A DNA stretch of 64,000 nucleotides from Burkholderia pyrrocinia (GTDB lineage Bacteria; Pseudomonadota; Gammaproteobacteria; Burkholderiales; Burkholderiaceae), in the NCBI RefSeq assembly GCF_018417535.1, contig NZ_CP070979.1, forward strand, positions 558,001-622,000, read 5' to 3'. The position numbers were made by a program, and so were the translations under genes. The first letter of the stretch is position 1. Every line of letters starts with the position of its first letter. Positions 8,662 to 17,911 of the stretch are shown here, piece by piece. The notes under the pieces are model-generated. The model ran no database searches and had not been told where the DNA came from. It saw only the letters and a program-made list of their open reading frames with translations.

Positions 8662-9882
8662 TCAGGACAGCGCCCGCAACGCCAGCACGGCGTTGAGTCC
8701 GCCGAACGCGAAGTTGTTGGAGAGCGCCGCACGTATCGTCATCGGTCGCGCCACGTTCGGCACGACGTCCAAATCGCAGTTCGGGTCGACCGCCTCGTGG
8801 TTCGCGGTCGGCGGCGCGATGCCGTGCCGCATCGCCATCAGCGTGGCCGCCATCTCGATGCCGCCTGTCGCGCCCAGCGCATGCCCGTGCATCGACTTGG
8901 TCGACGACACCGCCATGCGGTTCGCATGCTCGCCGAACACCCGGCGGATCGCCTTGCACTCCTCCACGTCGTTTACCGGCGTACCGGTGCCGTGCGCATT
9001 GATGTAGTCGACGTCGTCCGCACGCATGCCCGCCGCATCGAGCGCGGCGGCCATCGCGCGCGCCGGTCCGGCCGCCGACGGATGCACGACGTTGGAGGCA
9101 TCCGCGCTCATGCCCACGCCGGCCAGTTCCGCGTAGATCGGCGCGTCTCGCGCGAGCGCGGATTCCAGCGTCTCGAGCACGACGATCCCGGCCCCCTCCG
9201 CGAGCGTCATCCCGCCGCGGCCCAGCGAGAAAGGCCGACAGGTATCCGTCGACATCACGCGCATCGATTCGAACGCCTTGATGTTCGTGTAGACCAGATT
9301 GGCCTCGCTGCCTCCGGTGATCGCCCGGTCGACGACGCCGTGCCGCACCATCAGCCACGCCTGCGCAATCGCGTGATTGGCACTGGCGCAGCCGGTCGAG
9401 ATCACGAACGTCGGCCCGGTGATGCCGAACGTCATCGACACAAAGCCCGCCGACGCCTGATGGTTCGTGCGCGGCACCAGCATCGGATTGCAGCGCGTGC
9501 GCCCTTCGCCGATGAATTTCCACGCCGCTTCTTCGCGGGCCTGCTCGCCGCCCGCCCCCGAGCCGAGAATGACCGCCGTCCGGGCCCGGTCGTAATCGGC
9601 GTCGATCAGCCTCGCTTCGGCCAGCGCCTCGCGCGCCGCGACCACCGCATACTGCGCGTACGGATCCAGCAGCGCCAGGTCGTCCTCGCCGAAATGATCG
9701 AGCGGCCGGTAATCCGGCACCTCGCCGAGCGGCACCGTCACCGAGTAGCTGCCGACGCTGCGGGTCGCGGCGCGTATTCCGCATTGTCCGGCGGCCAGCG
9801 CGTCCCACACGGCATGCTTGCCGACGCCGAGCGCCGACAGGCAGCCCACCCCGCTCACTACCACGCGTCGCGTATCGCTCAT
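8662..9882 (-). CDS. Beta-ketoacyl-ACP synthase, KAS II/FabF-NodE type
   Basis: A 406-aa condensing enzyme that elongates an acyl-ACP with malonyl-ACP. The thiolase-fold catalytic triad is intact: Cys165 in STGCASANH, His297 in NAHGTGTPVND and His334 in STKSMHGHALGATG. The active-site TGCAS replaces the TACAT/S of housekeeping FabF, as in NodE-like and secondary-metabolism synthases. ATG 9882 is chosen because GAGG lies 5 nt before it; GTG 9888 is possible. It follows the ACP gene by 55 nt at the end of the giant operon, far from any fab cluster, so it probably makes a dedicated acyl chain. Confidence 0.88.
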   Translation of the reverse strand: MSDTRRVVVSGVGCLSALGVGKHAVWDALAAGQCGIRAATRSVGSYSVTVPLGEVPDYRPLDHFGEDDLALLDPYAQYAVVAAREALAEARLIDADYDRARTAVILGSGAGGEQAREEAAWKFIGEGRTRCNPMLVPRTNHQASAGFVSMTFGITGPTFVISTGCASANHAIAQAWLMVRHGVVDRAITGGSEANLVYTNIKAFESMRVMSTDTCRPFSLGRGGMTLAEGAGIVVLETLESALARDAPIYAELAGVGMSADASNVVHPSAAGPARAMAAALDAAGMRADDVDYINAHGTGTPVNDVEECKAIRRVFGEHANRMAVSSTKSMHGHALGATGGIEMAATLMAMRHGIAPPTANHEAVDPNCDLDVVPNVARPMTIRAALSNNFAFGGLNAVLALRALS

Positions 9883-9937
9883 CGCCACCTCGCCATGTGA
9901 TGCCCAACGGGGGCCACCCCCGTGCCGAGCGGTACGT

Positions 9938-10255
9938 TCATGCGTTCACCTGCGCGCCGCGCTTCTCGACTACCAGCGTGGCGACCGTGATCACCGTCTC
10001 GCCGAGCGTGCGCACGGCGTCCAGGTGACGGCCGACGATGTCGATGCGAAAGAACTCCTCGACCTCGAAGACGATGGAGATGAGCGTCATCGAATCGATG
10101 CCCAGGTCCTGGAACGACGTGTCCAGTTCGACCGTCTTTTGCGCGAGCGACGGCTTGACCTGCACCATCATCGCGACGATGCCGTCACGGATGCTGCCCA
10201 GTTCACCGACCGGCATGCCGATACGCTGCGCCAACTGCTCAAGGGTGTCTGCCAT
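9938..10255 (-). CDS. Acyl carrier protein
   Basis: A 105-aa four-helix carrier protein. The phosphopantetheine site is Ser55 in LGIDSMTLIS, followed by the acidic recognition helix (VFEVEEFFRIDI). It is longer than housekeeping AcpP (about 78 aa), with extra N-terminal residues, and resembles stand-alone specialised ACPs. A Shine-Dalgarno AGAGG precedes the ATG, 23 nt after the 464-aa gene. Paired with the adjacent ketoacyl synthase, it would hold the growing acyl chain. No malonyltransferase, reductase or phosphopantetheinyl transferase is nearby, so the main pathway must supply them. Confidence 0.88.
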   Translation of the reverse strand: MADTLEQLAQRIGMPVGELGSIRDGIVAMMVQVKPSLAQKTVELDTSFQDLGIDSMTLISIVFEVEEFFRIDIVGRHLDAVRTLGETVITVATLVVEKRGAQVNA

Positions 10256-10278
10256 GATGCCTCTTCGAAAAAGCCGCG

Positions 10279-11673
10279 CTACTGCGCGACGGTGACGGTA
10301 ATCTGGTTGCTCTGCGTATTGCCCTTCGCATCGCCGACCACGAGCACATAGGTCGTGGTACGGTCGACCGTCACTTGGGTCGACCCGGTTCCGGTGGTGC
10401 CGTCCAGCCTGAGCGGCACCGCCTGCCCGTTGAGTTTCGCGGTCGTCGCGTTCAGCGTCTGCCAGCTGAACGTGACCTTCGCTCCCGGCAGCACCGTCTG
10501 GTTGTCGACCACGAAGTACTGGCACTCCAGCCACGGGCCCGGGCCGATGTAGCGGACCTCCGGCCCGCCCGGGCCCGTCGCGGTCAACCGCCAGATGAGC
10601 GGTGGCTGCGGCGGCAGCGGCGGCGGGTTCTGCTCGGCGGCGCCGCGCCCGTTCAGAATCTGGAATTGCGCGAACGCGCTGTCGGGCGGCAACCCGAAGT
10701 AGAGGATGGACATCGGCTTCAGGCGCACGGGCAGCTGCCGTTGCACGGGGCCGCCGTACCCTTGCAGCGTCAGCGTGAAGGTGATCTCGCTCGCGTTGTC
10801 GGGCGCCAGCTGGCCGGGCTGCACGGCACGCGAGCCCTGCACCGGCACCTGGGTGATGGTCTGCGGCGTGAGCGTCGCCCGCGTCGCATACTGCGAGCGC
10901 CACGTCAGTGTCACGGTGTCGTCGAAACCGACGTCGAGCCCGGCGGGACCGAAATCCAGCACGGCCACCCGGCCCACCTGCACGGTCACGTCGGTGCTCG
11001 CATGGCCTGACGCGTTGTCGTAGACAGTCAGCGTGTACTGGGTCGACGGCGGCTGCGGGACCACCTGGAACAGGCCCTGATAGACATCGCCGGTGCAGGT
11101 CTGGCGCTGGCCGCCTGGCATCAGCTCCACATACGCGCCGCCGATCGCGGTGAACGCGATGGTCGACGGCTGGTTGAGCGTGACCGTGGTCGGGCTGGCC
11201 AGCGCGCTGATCGACAGTTGCGGCCCGCCGATCGTCACGGGCAGCTCGGTGCTGCCGTAGGCGTCGCCGACGCTTTCGTCGATCTCCACGTCGGCGGTGG
11301 TGCCCGTCTTGCCGTCGACCTGGATGTTGTTGAGCTGCACGCCGAAGCCCTGGCCCGGCGCCAGCGTCACGCTCGCGAGCAACGGCCTGACGAGGAACGA
11401 GCCGGGCGACCCCGACAGCGCATTGATACCCCAGTCGGGCGACAGCGACCGGTAGCCGACGGCCGACAGCGCGGTGGTCAGCGTGGCGGGCAGCGTGATC
11501 GTGACGCTGTCGCTGTTCGCGCGCGTGAAGGTCACGGGCGACGTTCCCCGGTTGATCGCCGCGAACGCGAGTTCGGCGGTCGAGCCGGTGGGAACCTGGG
11601 TGGGCGCGACGTCGTAGGCCAGCAGCGTGGTCGAGGTCTCGCGCGGGCTCCGTTCGATCTGCAGTAGCACCAT
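10279..11673 (-). CDS. Unrecognised beta-rich 464-aa protein of the giant operon
   Basis: I do not recognise a family. The sequence looks like a chain of Ig-like beta domains: repeated T/V-rich strands such as VTFTRANSDSVTITLPA, STQYTLTVYDNASGHASTDV and a final TTTYVLVVGDAKGNTQSN. There is no signal peptide, membrane helix or LPXTG-like anchor. A Pro-rich linker (NPPPLPPQPP) separates the N- and C-terminal parts. The gene starts 1 nt after the stop of the 1250-aa gene and has a good Shine-Dalgarno (AAAGGA), so they are probably co-translated and act together. Confidence 0.75.
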   Translation of the reverse strand: MVLLQIERSPRETSTTLLAYDVAPTQVPTGSTAELAFAAINRGTSPVTFTRANSDSVTITLPATLTTALSAVGYRSLSPDWGINALSGSPGSFLVRPLLASVTLAPGQGFGVQLNNIQVDGKTGTTADVEIDESVGDAYGSTELPVTIGGPQLSISALASPTTVTLNQPSTIAFTAIGGAYVELMPGGQRQTCTGDVYQGLFQVVPQPPSTQYTLTVYDNASGHASTDVTVQVGRVAVLDFGPAGLDVGFDDTVTLTWRSQYATRATLTPQTITQVPVQGSRAVQPGQLAPDNASEITFTLTLQGYGGPVQRQLPVRLKPMSILYFGLPPDSAFAQFQILNGRGAAEQNPPPLPPQPPLIWRLTATGPGGPEVRYIGPGPWLECQYFVVDNQTVLPGAKVTFSWQTLNATTAKLNGQAVPLRLDGTTGTGSTQVTVDRTTTYVLVVGDAKGNTQSNQITVTVAQ

Positions 11674-11674
11674 G

Positions 11675-14600
11675 TCACTCGTCCTTTCCGTTGAAAGCGC
11701 CGCCGAGCTTGAGCCAGCCTTCGCGCAGTGTCGGCGGCGTACTGGCGAGCGTCGCTTCGCCGCCCGGCTGCACGATGTTGCCGTCCTCGCGCCAGACCGA
11801 CACCCCGCTGCGCTCGATCCAGGTCCAGGTGCCGCCCACCGCGCCCGGCAACGGCATGGTGAGCTGCACCGGATCGGTCAGCAGCGGCCCCATGCGGAAC
11901 GTCACGTACATCGTCTGCAATGCCGTGCTGACCGGGCCGGCGGGCAGCGCCATGTAGTCGACGGGCTGCACGCCTGACACCACGGGGATCTGGCCGCGCG
12001 GGTCCACCAGCACGGTCAGGTACTGGCGGGTGGTGGCGTCGGCGGGCAGCGTGTAGGTGGCGTCCGTGACCACGTAGGGGTTCGGCGCCGGGGGCGCCGC
12101 CAGCCGCGGCAGCTCGCGCACGGCCTGCGCGAGCCGCTCGGCCATGCCGTCCGTGCGGGACGACAGCAGCCGGCGCAGCGTGCCGAGGCTCGGCGTATAG
12201 CCGTGCGCCGCGTAGAAGGTGCCGTAGTCGTCGCCGAGGTAATAGCCAGTCGTGCCGTTGTTGTCGAGCCCGTGATCGCCGACGCGCACCGGCAGCGTCA
12301 CCCGCGTCAGGCCGCCGTCCTCGTCCTTGCCGGTCGCGCTCCAGTTCTGTCGTACCCACGGCTGCCCGGCCACGCCGAACGACGTCGCCATGCGCACCAC
12401 CGCGAGCGGCCGCCCGACCAGCACCGACAGGTTGCCGCTGTTCGGCTGCCCCAGCGGATCGGTCTTCCACAACGTCACGTCGATCGCGTCGAGCAGCGCC
12501 TGCAGCGCGCCGACCTGGTTGCTGCCCTGCGCGAGGATGCCGTTCACCAGCCCGGCCAGGTGCGGATTGTCGATCGCGGGCGGCGCACCCAGCGCCGCGC
12601 CGACGCCGGGCACCGCATCCCAGCGCACGGCCTCCTCGCCCTGGTCGTTGACGATCATGATGAGCGCGCCCAGGTTGTGCCCGGCCGCATCGAACACCGT
12701 CAGGCTCGCGTCGAGGTGATTCGGCAGCAGCCATCCGCACACGGGGCTCGTCGCATCGGACGAATTGCTCGGCTGGCCGTCGTTCGTCGCATCGACCAGC
12801 CACGACGCCAGCCGGCTCGGCTGGAGCAGGCGCGGCACCACCTGCGCGGTGCCCGGCACGCCGGCGGTCTTCATCGATTGCGCGACGACCGGACGCACGT
12901 TGACGTTGGTATCGACGGCCTTGAGCACCTGCCCGTACGCATCCACCACCCACAGCTTCTGGATGGTGAAATGCCCCGAGCGGAACGGATAGAAGGTCGT
13001 GCCCGTCGCGGCGGGAATGAAGCCGCTGACGCCGCCCGTCATCGCTGCCTGCGGGGCTTCGATGATGCTGGTGGGCTGCGCGAGACGCATGCCGAACTGC
13101 TCGTTCAGCCCGCCGAGCGACTGGGCGAGCACGTCGAGGTTGGTCAGCGCGTCGGCGGTCTTGCGCAGCGCATCGACGTCGAACTGCAGGAGCTTCTGTA
13201 CGTTGGCCGGCACGGCGAGGAACTGCTCGATCGACACGTTCAGCCCCAGCGCCTGATTCGGGGTCAGCGTCGTGCGGCCGGTGTAGATGTCGGTCGGCGG
13301 CGCGATGCGGGTGCCGTTCCAGACGTAGTCGACATCGTCGAGCGACCAGTCCGCGAGCATGCCCTGCAGGTTGCTGTCGGGGGCGCTGGGCGACCATCCC
13401 ACCTGCCAGTCCAGATAGATCGGCGTCCACGGCGTCACCCACGGATCGACCGACACCACCGACGGCGGCACCCCGTCGAAGCCGACGGCGGCCGCCAGCA
13501 GGTCGCCGCCGGCGAGCGCCAGGCCCTCCTCGCTGAACGGCAGCGCCTGCTGCGCGCGGATGACGTCGGCCAGCGCCTGCAGTTGCGCGTCGGTCGGCGC
13601 GGACACCCCGGCCTTCGCATAGGCCAGCCTGGCCATCCAGCGCGCATTGGCAGGATCGAGCAACACGGTTTCGACCCAGAACGCCGGGCTTTCCTTTGGA
13701 ATGCCCGACCCCGTCGGCAGGACCGACGCGAAATCGGCGGCATCGAGCGTGACCCGCGTGGCCGAACCCGGCGGCACCGCCAGCGTGAGCGCGCTCAGCG
13801 TCTGGCCGGTGAAACGCCCGTCCGCGCCGCGCGCATCGGCGAACGCGCCCGGCTGGGCCAGCTTGCTGTCGGCGCCCGCGCCGGCCACCAGCACCACCGG
13901 ATCCATCGGCGCGTAGTCGCGCGGCGCCTTGATGCTGCTCAGCTCATAGTCCTTGCCGAGCAGCCCGCGCAAGGTCGTGACTTCGCCCTGCACCTGCGTC
14001 GTCAGCTGCGCGATCCGCTTCAGGGTGACCGGAATGAGCCCGGTTTCGGCGTTGGAAAGCAGTGCGACGTAATCCAGCACCTGCTGCTTCGGAATGCCGA
14101 CCCGCGGCGTCCAGTTGATCTGCTTCCACAGCGCCACGTAGAGGGCCTGCTGCCACGACTGCAACGCGGCGCGCGCCTGGTCGAGCTGCTGTTGCGACGC
14201 GTTCAGCGCGCCCAGCGCCTGCGTCTGGTCGGGATCCAGCGGCAGCGTGCTGTTGCCGCCCTGCGCGGCCAGCGACTGATTGGCGTTGCCGGGCCGCGAG
14301 ACCACCCAGACGTCCCCGGACGGAATCGACCCGAACCGGGCCGCCTGCGTCACCATCTCGTAGCGGGCGCGGTCGGTCGCGTAGTCGAAGATCAGGCCGC
14401 TCTGGAACGCGAGCAGCATGGTCTCGACTTCCTCCTGCACCGCCGCCGGCATGGTGCTGGCGACCCACGCGGCAAGCGCCTCGGCCGCGTTGCTGCCGAT
14501 CGACACGGCCGGCGGTTCCGGCGACGTCGCCGGATCGGTGTACAGCGGATACGCGTGCGCGCCACCCTTCCATTCGATGCTGTGCAGGAACGCATGGCAG

Positions 14601-15427
14601 AGCGTTTGCGACGCGAGATCGTGCTGCGCCGGCGTCAGCGGCGGGCCGCCGGTAATCGGATTGGCCAGCAGCCAGGCCTGCCACGCAGCCTGCGCGGTCG
14701 GCACCGCCGTGATCACCGACCAGTCCTGCGCATCCATCAGCGCCTGCCACTGCTGTGCGTCGACGAAGCCGCCGGCCGGGCCGAACAGCGGATCGTCGCC
14801 GGGCGCCGCATACCAGCCGAGGATGCTGTATGAATACGTGCCCTGCGCCGTGTCGGGCAGCGGATCGTAGAACGCGAACACGTTGCCGACGTTCGAGTAG
14901 ACCGAAGCGAACGCGACGTTGCCCGGTGCGATCGCCTGCAGGAACGGCGGCTGCGCGCCGGGCATCGCCCGCCAGCTCGCCAGCGTGACCACCTTGCCGA
15001 GCTTCGTGTAGCCGAGCGGGTCGTCGGGCGCGGGCCAGGACGTGGTGCCGTCCGCGCCGGTGTAGTCGCTCTGCAGCACCCACGCATCGAGTGCGGGCGG
15101 ATTGCCGTCCTGCGCCACGTAGGAGCGCGTGACCAGCCACCGGTTCGGCACGGCGGGAAACCGCACCGCGCCTTCGGCATCGGGTTGTTGCCCGCTGCGC
15201 AGCGCCGACGGCAGCGTCCAGGTCAGGTGCAGGCCCGTGGCCGGCGTGCCGCCGTCGGTCGAGAACGGGCTTGCGGCGGGCGTGCCGTACGGCAGCGCGG
15301 AATAGTCGAAGCGCGTATTCGCCCAGGTTGCCTGCGTCTGGTTCGGCGTGCCGATCAACAGCGCGTCCGTATACATCGGCACGAACAGGCAGGGGCCTGC
15401 CCAGATCGGGTTGACGATCGCGCTCAT
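11675..15427 (-). CDS. Unrecognised 1250-aa protein of the giant operon
   Basis: A large acidic protein with no signal peptide, no membrane helices and no motif I can assign. The N-terminus begins MSAIVNPIWAGPCLFVPMY and contains GLHLTWTLPSAL and FPAVPNRWLVTRSYV; it is Trp- and Pro-rich throughout, with beta-strand and short helical stretches. A Gln/Ala-rich helical segment (about residues 390-450) may form a coiled coil. AAAGGAGG lies 7 nt before its ATG, which overlaps the stop of the 301-aa gene. It keeps an even codon bias, so it is a genuine gene. Structural protein is an inference only. Confidence 0.78.
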   Translation of the reverse strand: MSAIVNPIWAGPCLFVPMYTDALLIGTPNQTQATWANTRFDYSALPYGTPAASPFSTDGGTPATGLHLTWTLPSALRSGQQPDAEGAVRFPAVPNRWLVTRSYVAQDGNPPALDAWVLQSDYTGADGTTSWPAPDDPLGYTKLGKVVTLASWRAMPGAQPPFLQAIAPGNVAFASVYSNVGNVFAFYDPLPDTAQGTYSYSILGWYAAPGDDPLFGPAGGFVDAQQWQALMDAQDWSVITAVPTAQAAWQAWLLANPITGGPPLTPAQHDLASQTLCHAFLHSIEWKGGAHAYPLYTDPATSPEPPAVSIGSNAAEALAAWVASTMPAAVQEEVETMLLAFQSGLIFDYATDRARYEMVTQAARFGSIPSGDVWVVSRPGNANQSLAAQGGNSTLPLDPDQTQALGALNASQQQLDQARAALQSWQQALYVALWKQINWTPRVGIPKQQVLDYVALLSNAETGLIPVTLKRIAQLTTQVQGEVTTLRGLLGKDYELSSIKAPRDYAPMDPVVLVAGAGADSKLAQPGAFADARGADGRFTGQTLSALTLAVPPGSATRVTLDAADFASVLPTGSGIPKESPAFWVETVLLDPANARWMARLAYAKAGVSAPTDAQLQALADVIRAQQALPFSEEGLALAGGDLLAAAVGFDGVPPSVVSVDPWVTPWTPIYLDWQVGWSPSAPDSNLQGMLADWSLDDVDYVWNGTRIAPPTDIYTGRTTLTPNQALGLNVSIEQFLAVPANVQKLLQFDVDALRKTADALTNLDVLAQSLGGLNEQFGMRLAQPTSIIEAPQAAMTGGVSGFIPAATGTTFYPFRSGHFTIQKLWVVDAYGQVLKAVDTNVNVRPVVAQSMKTAGVPGTAQVVPRLLQPSRLASWLVDATNDGQPSNSSDATSPVCGWLLPNHLDASLTVFDAAGHNLGALIMIVNDQGEEAVRWDAVPGVGAALGAPPAIDNPHLAGLVNGILAQGSNQVGALQALLDAIDVTLWKTDPLGQPNSGNLSVLVGRPLAVVRMATSFGVAGQPWVRQNWSATGKDEDGGLTRVTLPVRVGDHGLDNNGTTGYYLGDDYGTFYAAHGYTPSLGTLRRLLSSRTDGMAERLAQAVRELPRLAAPPAPNPYVVTDATYTLPADATTRQYLTVLVDPRGQIPVVSGVQPVDYMALPAGPVSTALQTMYVTFRMGPLLTDPVQLTMPLPGAVGGTWTWIERSGVSVWREDGNIVQPGGEATLASTPPTLREGWLKLGGAFNGKDE

Positions 15428-16329
15428 TGGCCTGCCTCCTTTCCCGCGCCGGTCGGCGTGAACGGCTGCACGCCGGCGCTCTGCACCATTTCGATCGCGA
15501 ACCCGGCACCCGTCAGGCCCTCGGCGGGCAGCGCGCCGGCCGTGCGCAGCGCGGCCGCCAGCGCCGCATGCGTCTTGCTCACGTCGACCACGTCCGCCAC
15601 CGTGCCGGTGCGAAGGCTCACCGGCACGGTCTGCGTGCCGATCTGCTTGCCGGCGTTCGCGCCGCTCACGTAGCGCAGCGATGCGGAATAGTTGCCCTGG
15701 TTGTCGTCGATCACGCCGAAATGGAGGCTCTCCGCCGGCTGGTGAATGCGCACCTCGGCCGGCGTCCCGCCCAGCAGGCAGATCAGCACGTCGGTGGACA
15801 GGCGGTCGAGCCGCAGCAGCGACAGCGCGCGGCCGCTCGCGTCGGTCGCGGTCACCTCGATCCCCGGCCAGCCCGACACCGCCGCCGAGCGCAGCAGGAA
15901 GCCGCTCGGCGCGCTCGGGCTCTCGGCGGCGGGCAGGCCCGTGCGCGCCGCACGCACCGCCGTGAGACCCCGCAGGGTCTGGTTGATCACGTTCTCGATC
16001 TGGCCCAGCAACGTCACCGACTCGAGGCTGGAGCCGATCCCGATGCTCATCGCGCCGTCGATCAGCTGGTTGGTGTAGTTCTGGTCGAGATAGAAGAACC
16101 GGATGGTCTCGGGCGGCAGCATCGAGGCCGCCGGCACCAGGTAATCGAACGGCACGCCATACAGCAGCACCAGTTCGCTGAGCCAGTTCCTGCAGGCCGG
16201 CGGCAAGTCCGGCGCTATCGCGGGGGCCGGCGCTGCGCCTGCGCGCGCCGGCGCGGCGACGCCGGCCTGCCACACGACCACGTCGGCCAGGTCGGCCAGT
16301 TGCCGGGTTCGATCGATCACGGATCTCAT
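15424..16329 (-). CDS. Unrecognised 301-aa protein of the giant operon
   Basis: A mixed helical/beta protein with no signal peptide. The first quarter is helical and Ala/Pro-rich; the centre contains LPPETIRFFYLDQNYTNQLI and a region that describes repeated strands (LRYVSGANAGKQIGTQTVPV). GGGAG precedes the ATG, and its stop overlaps the 1250-aa gene (ATGA), so the two are coupled. No recognised family. The even stoichiometry implied by coupling suggests a partner of the 1250-aa protein. Confidence 0.7.
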   Translation of the reverse strand: MRSVIDRTRQLADLADVVVWQAGVAAPARAGAAPAPAIAPDLPPACRNWLSELVLLYGVPFDYLVPAASMLPPETIRFFYLDQNYTNQLIDGAMSIGIGSSLESVTLLGQIENVINQTLRGLTAVRAARTGLPAAESPSAPSGFLLRSAAVSGWPGIEVTATDASGRALSLLRLDRLSTDVLICLLGGTPAEVRIHQPAESLHFGVIDDNQGNYSASLRYVSGANAGKQIGTQTVPVSLRTGTVADVVDVSKTHAALAAALRTAGALPAEGLTGAGFAIEMVQSAGVQPFTPTGAGKEAGQ

Positions 16330-16369
16330 GCGCTTCTCCCAGATGACACTGATGGCCCCGAACGGAACG

Positions 16370-17911
16370 TCATGAACGCCCTCCCAGCACGTCGTCGATC
16401 AATTGCAGCAGCGGGTCGCCCAGCACCTCGTCGTCGGTGAGCGCGCGCCGCACGGGCGGGCGACGCAGCGCCTTCGAGCGCAGCGCATCGGCCCGGCGCG
16501 CATGCGGAATCACCTTCGGCAGCGTCGGCGCACCGTCGCCGGCGTCCAGCAGGTAGCGCCGCGCGACGTCGAACAGCGCCGCCTTGTGCTGCAGCGCGGG
16601 GGCGACGTCGGGATGCCGCGGCGCAGCGAGCCGCGCGAGCGCCGGATCGCCGGGCAGCCGCGCCTGCAGCGCGCGTTCCGCGTGGTTCGCATACTGCTGC
16701 TGCATCACGCCGCGACGCCAGTCGAACATCGCGCGGGCGAATGCCGCGTCGGACAGCCCCAGCAGCCGGCCGATCTGCCAAGCGACGGCATAGCTCTGGT
16801 CGAACAGCCCCGTCGCCGGGTCGTAGCGGATGAACGTGTCGCTGTACTTCGCGCCCTTGACGGCCGCCGGATTGGTCGGCGCGGGCGACAGCGGCCCGCG
16901 GTACCACGAGGTGGTTTCCTCGCCGGCGCGGGTCGCGTTGACGAGCGGCACGAAGCCGATGTCGAGCGCCGTCTGTGCGTCCGGGTTGCCCACGTCGGCA
17001 TCGTGCGGATACACGAGCATGCCGATGCCGCCGGGTCGCGACAGGTTACGCATCAGTCCGCTGAAGCTGCCGACGCCCGGGCTCGCGCGAAAACCCCAGG
17101 TCGCCAGCACGCAGAGCCGCAGTTGCGACGCCGCACCGGTGTGGCCGACCGGCGTGCTGCCGTCCGCGGCGTAGCCGGGCAATTGCGCGCTCCACCCTTC
17201 GAGCGACACCAGCAACGCGGTGTAGACCGTCTCCGTCGTCGACCGGGCCGGCACCAGCCGATTGCCGATCACGACCGAGAACGTGCCGTCGGCGTTGATG
17301 CCCAGCTCTTCCTTGTCGCCCGTGTTCACCTTGCGCGCATGGCACAGCAGCGGGACTTCCTGCAACGCCGGTGCGAGCGCGCCGAACAGCGCGGCGGGAA
17401 GGTCGATGACGTTGCACAGGCTCTCGCCCTCGCCGGGCAGCAGCGAGGCCGGGGCGATGGCGGGCCCTTGCGCGCCGTTGTCCGGATGCAGCAGCCCGGA
17501 AACCGGCACCGACTTCACGCCGGCGCCCGCCAGTTCGTCGTCGGTGAGCAGCAGCACCGCCAGCCAGGGCGTCGTGCCGTCGCCGCCCGGCAGCGAGCGC
17601 TCCCACGGCAAGGTCGCGCGGTTCAGCACGATGTGCGGCATCACGTCCGCGAAGTTGCCGCTCTGCGAAGCAGGCGGATACACGGACTGCACGCTGTCGG
17701 CGGGCAGCGTGAAGCGCGGGCCGGCCACCTTGAACGCCTGCGTGCCCTGGTAGGCCGGCGGCGTGCCGCTCGCCACGCCGATCACCTGCTGCTTCCACGC
17801 CAGCTGGTAGTCGCCCGCCGTCAGCGGCGGCAGGCACGCCTGGATGAACTCGATCTGCCCCGGCTGCAGTTCGCCCTCGACGTGGACGGGAATATCTTGG
17901 CCCAGGCTCAT
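16370..17911 (-). CDS. Unrecognised 513-aa protein of the giant operon
   Basis: A soluble-looking 513-aa protein starting MSLGQDIPVHVEGELQPGQ. It has conserved-looking motifs (MPHIVLNRATLPWERSL, TPWLAVLLLTDDEL) and a helical, Arg/Ala-rich C-terminal third ending in a Leu/Asp-rich tail. There is no signal peptide. A GAGGAG Shine-Dalgarno lies 8 nt before the ATG, which overlaps the stop of the 3148-aa gene. I recognise no family. Position directly after the giant DUF6603-type gene suggests a partner or assembly factor; that is inference. Confidence 0.72.
   Translation of the reverse strand: MSLGQDIPVHVEGELQPGQIEFIQACLPPLTAGDYQLAWKQQVIGVASGTPPAYQGTQAFKVAGPRFTLPADSVQSVYPPASQSGNFADVMPHIVLNRATLPWERSLPGGDGTTPWLAVLLLTDDELAGAGVKSVPVSGLLHPDNGAQGPAIAPASLLPGEGESLCNVIDLPAALFGALAPALQEVPLLCHARKVNTGDKEELGINADGTFSVVIGNRLVPARSTTETVYTALLVSLEGWSAQLPGYAADGSTPVGHTGAASQLRLCVLATWGFRASPGVGSFSGLMRNLSRPGGIGMLVYPHDADVGNPDAQTALDIGFVPLVNATRAGEETTSWYRGPLSPAPTNPAAVKGAKYSDTFIRYDPATGLFDQSYAVAWQIGRLLGLSDAAFARAMFDWRRGVMQQQYANHAERALQARLPGDPALARLAAPRHPDVAPALQHKAALFDVARRYLLDAGDGAPTLPKVIPHARRADALRSKALRRPPVRRALTDDEVLGDPLLQLIDDVLGGRS

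Noticed and set aside
9938..10255. ACP as a type III secretion partner (IacP-like)
   Set aside because: It lies 4.7 kb beyond the type III operon on the other strand, behind an IS scar, and is co-transcribed with a ketoacyl synthase, so membership of the giant operon is more likely.
12203..14833. An 876-codon plus-strand frame opposite the 1250-aa gene
   Set aside because: Arg/His-rich translation, no family features, antisense to a coupled gene of the operon: a codon-bias shadow.
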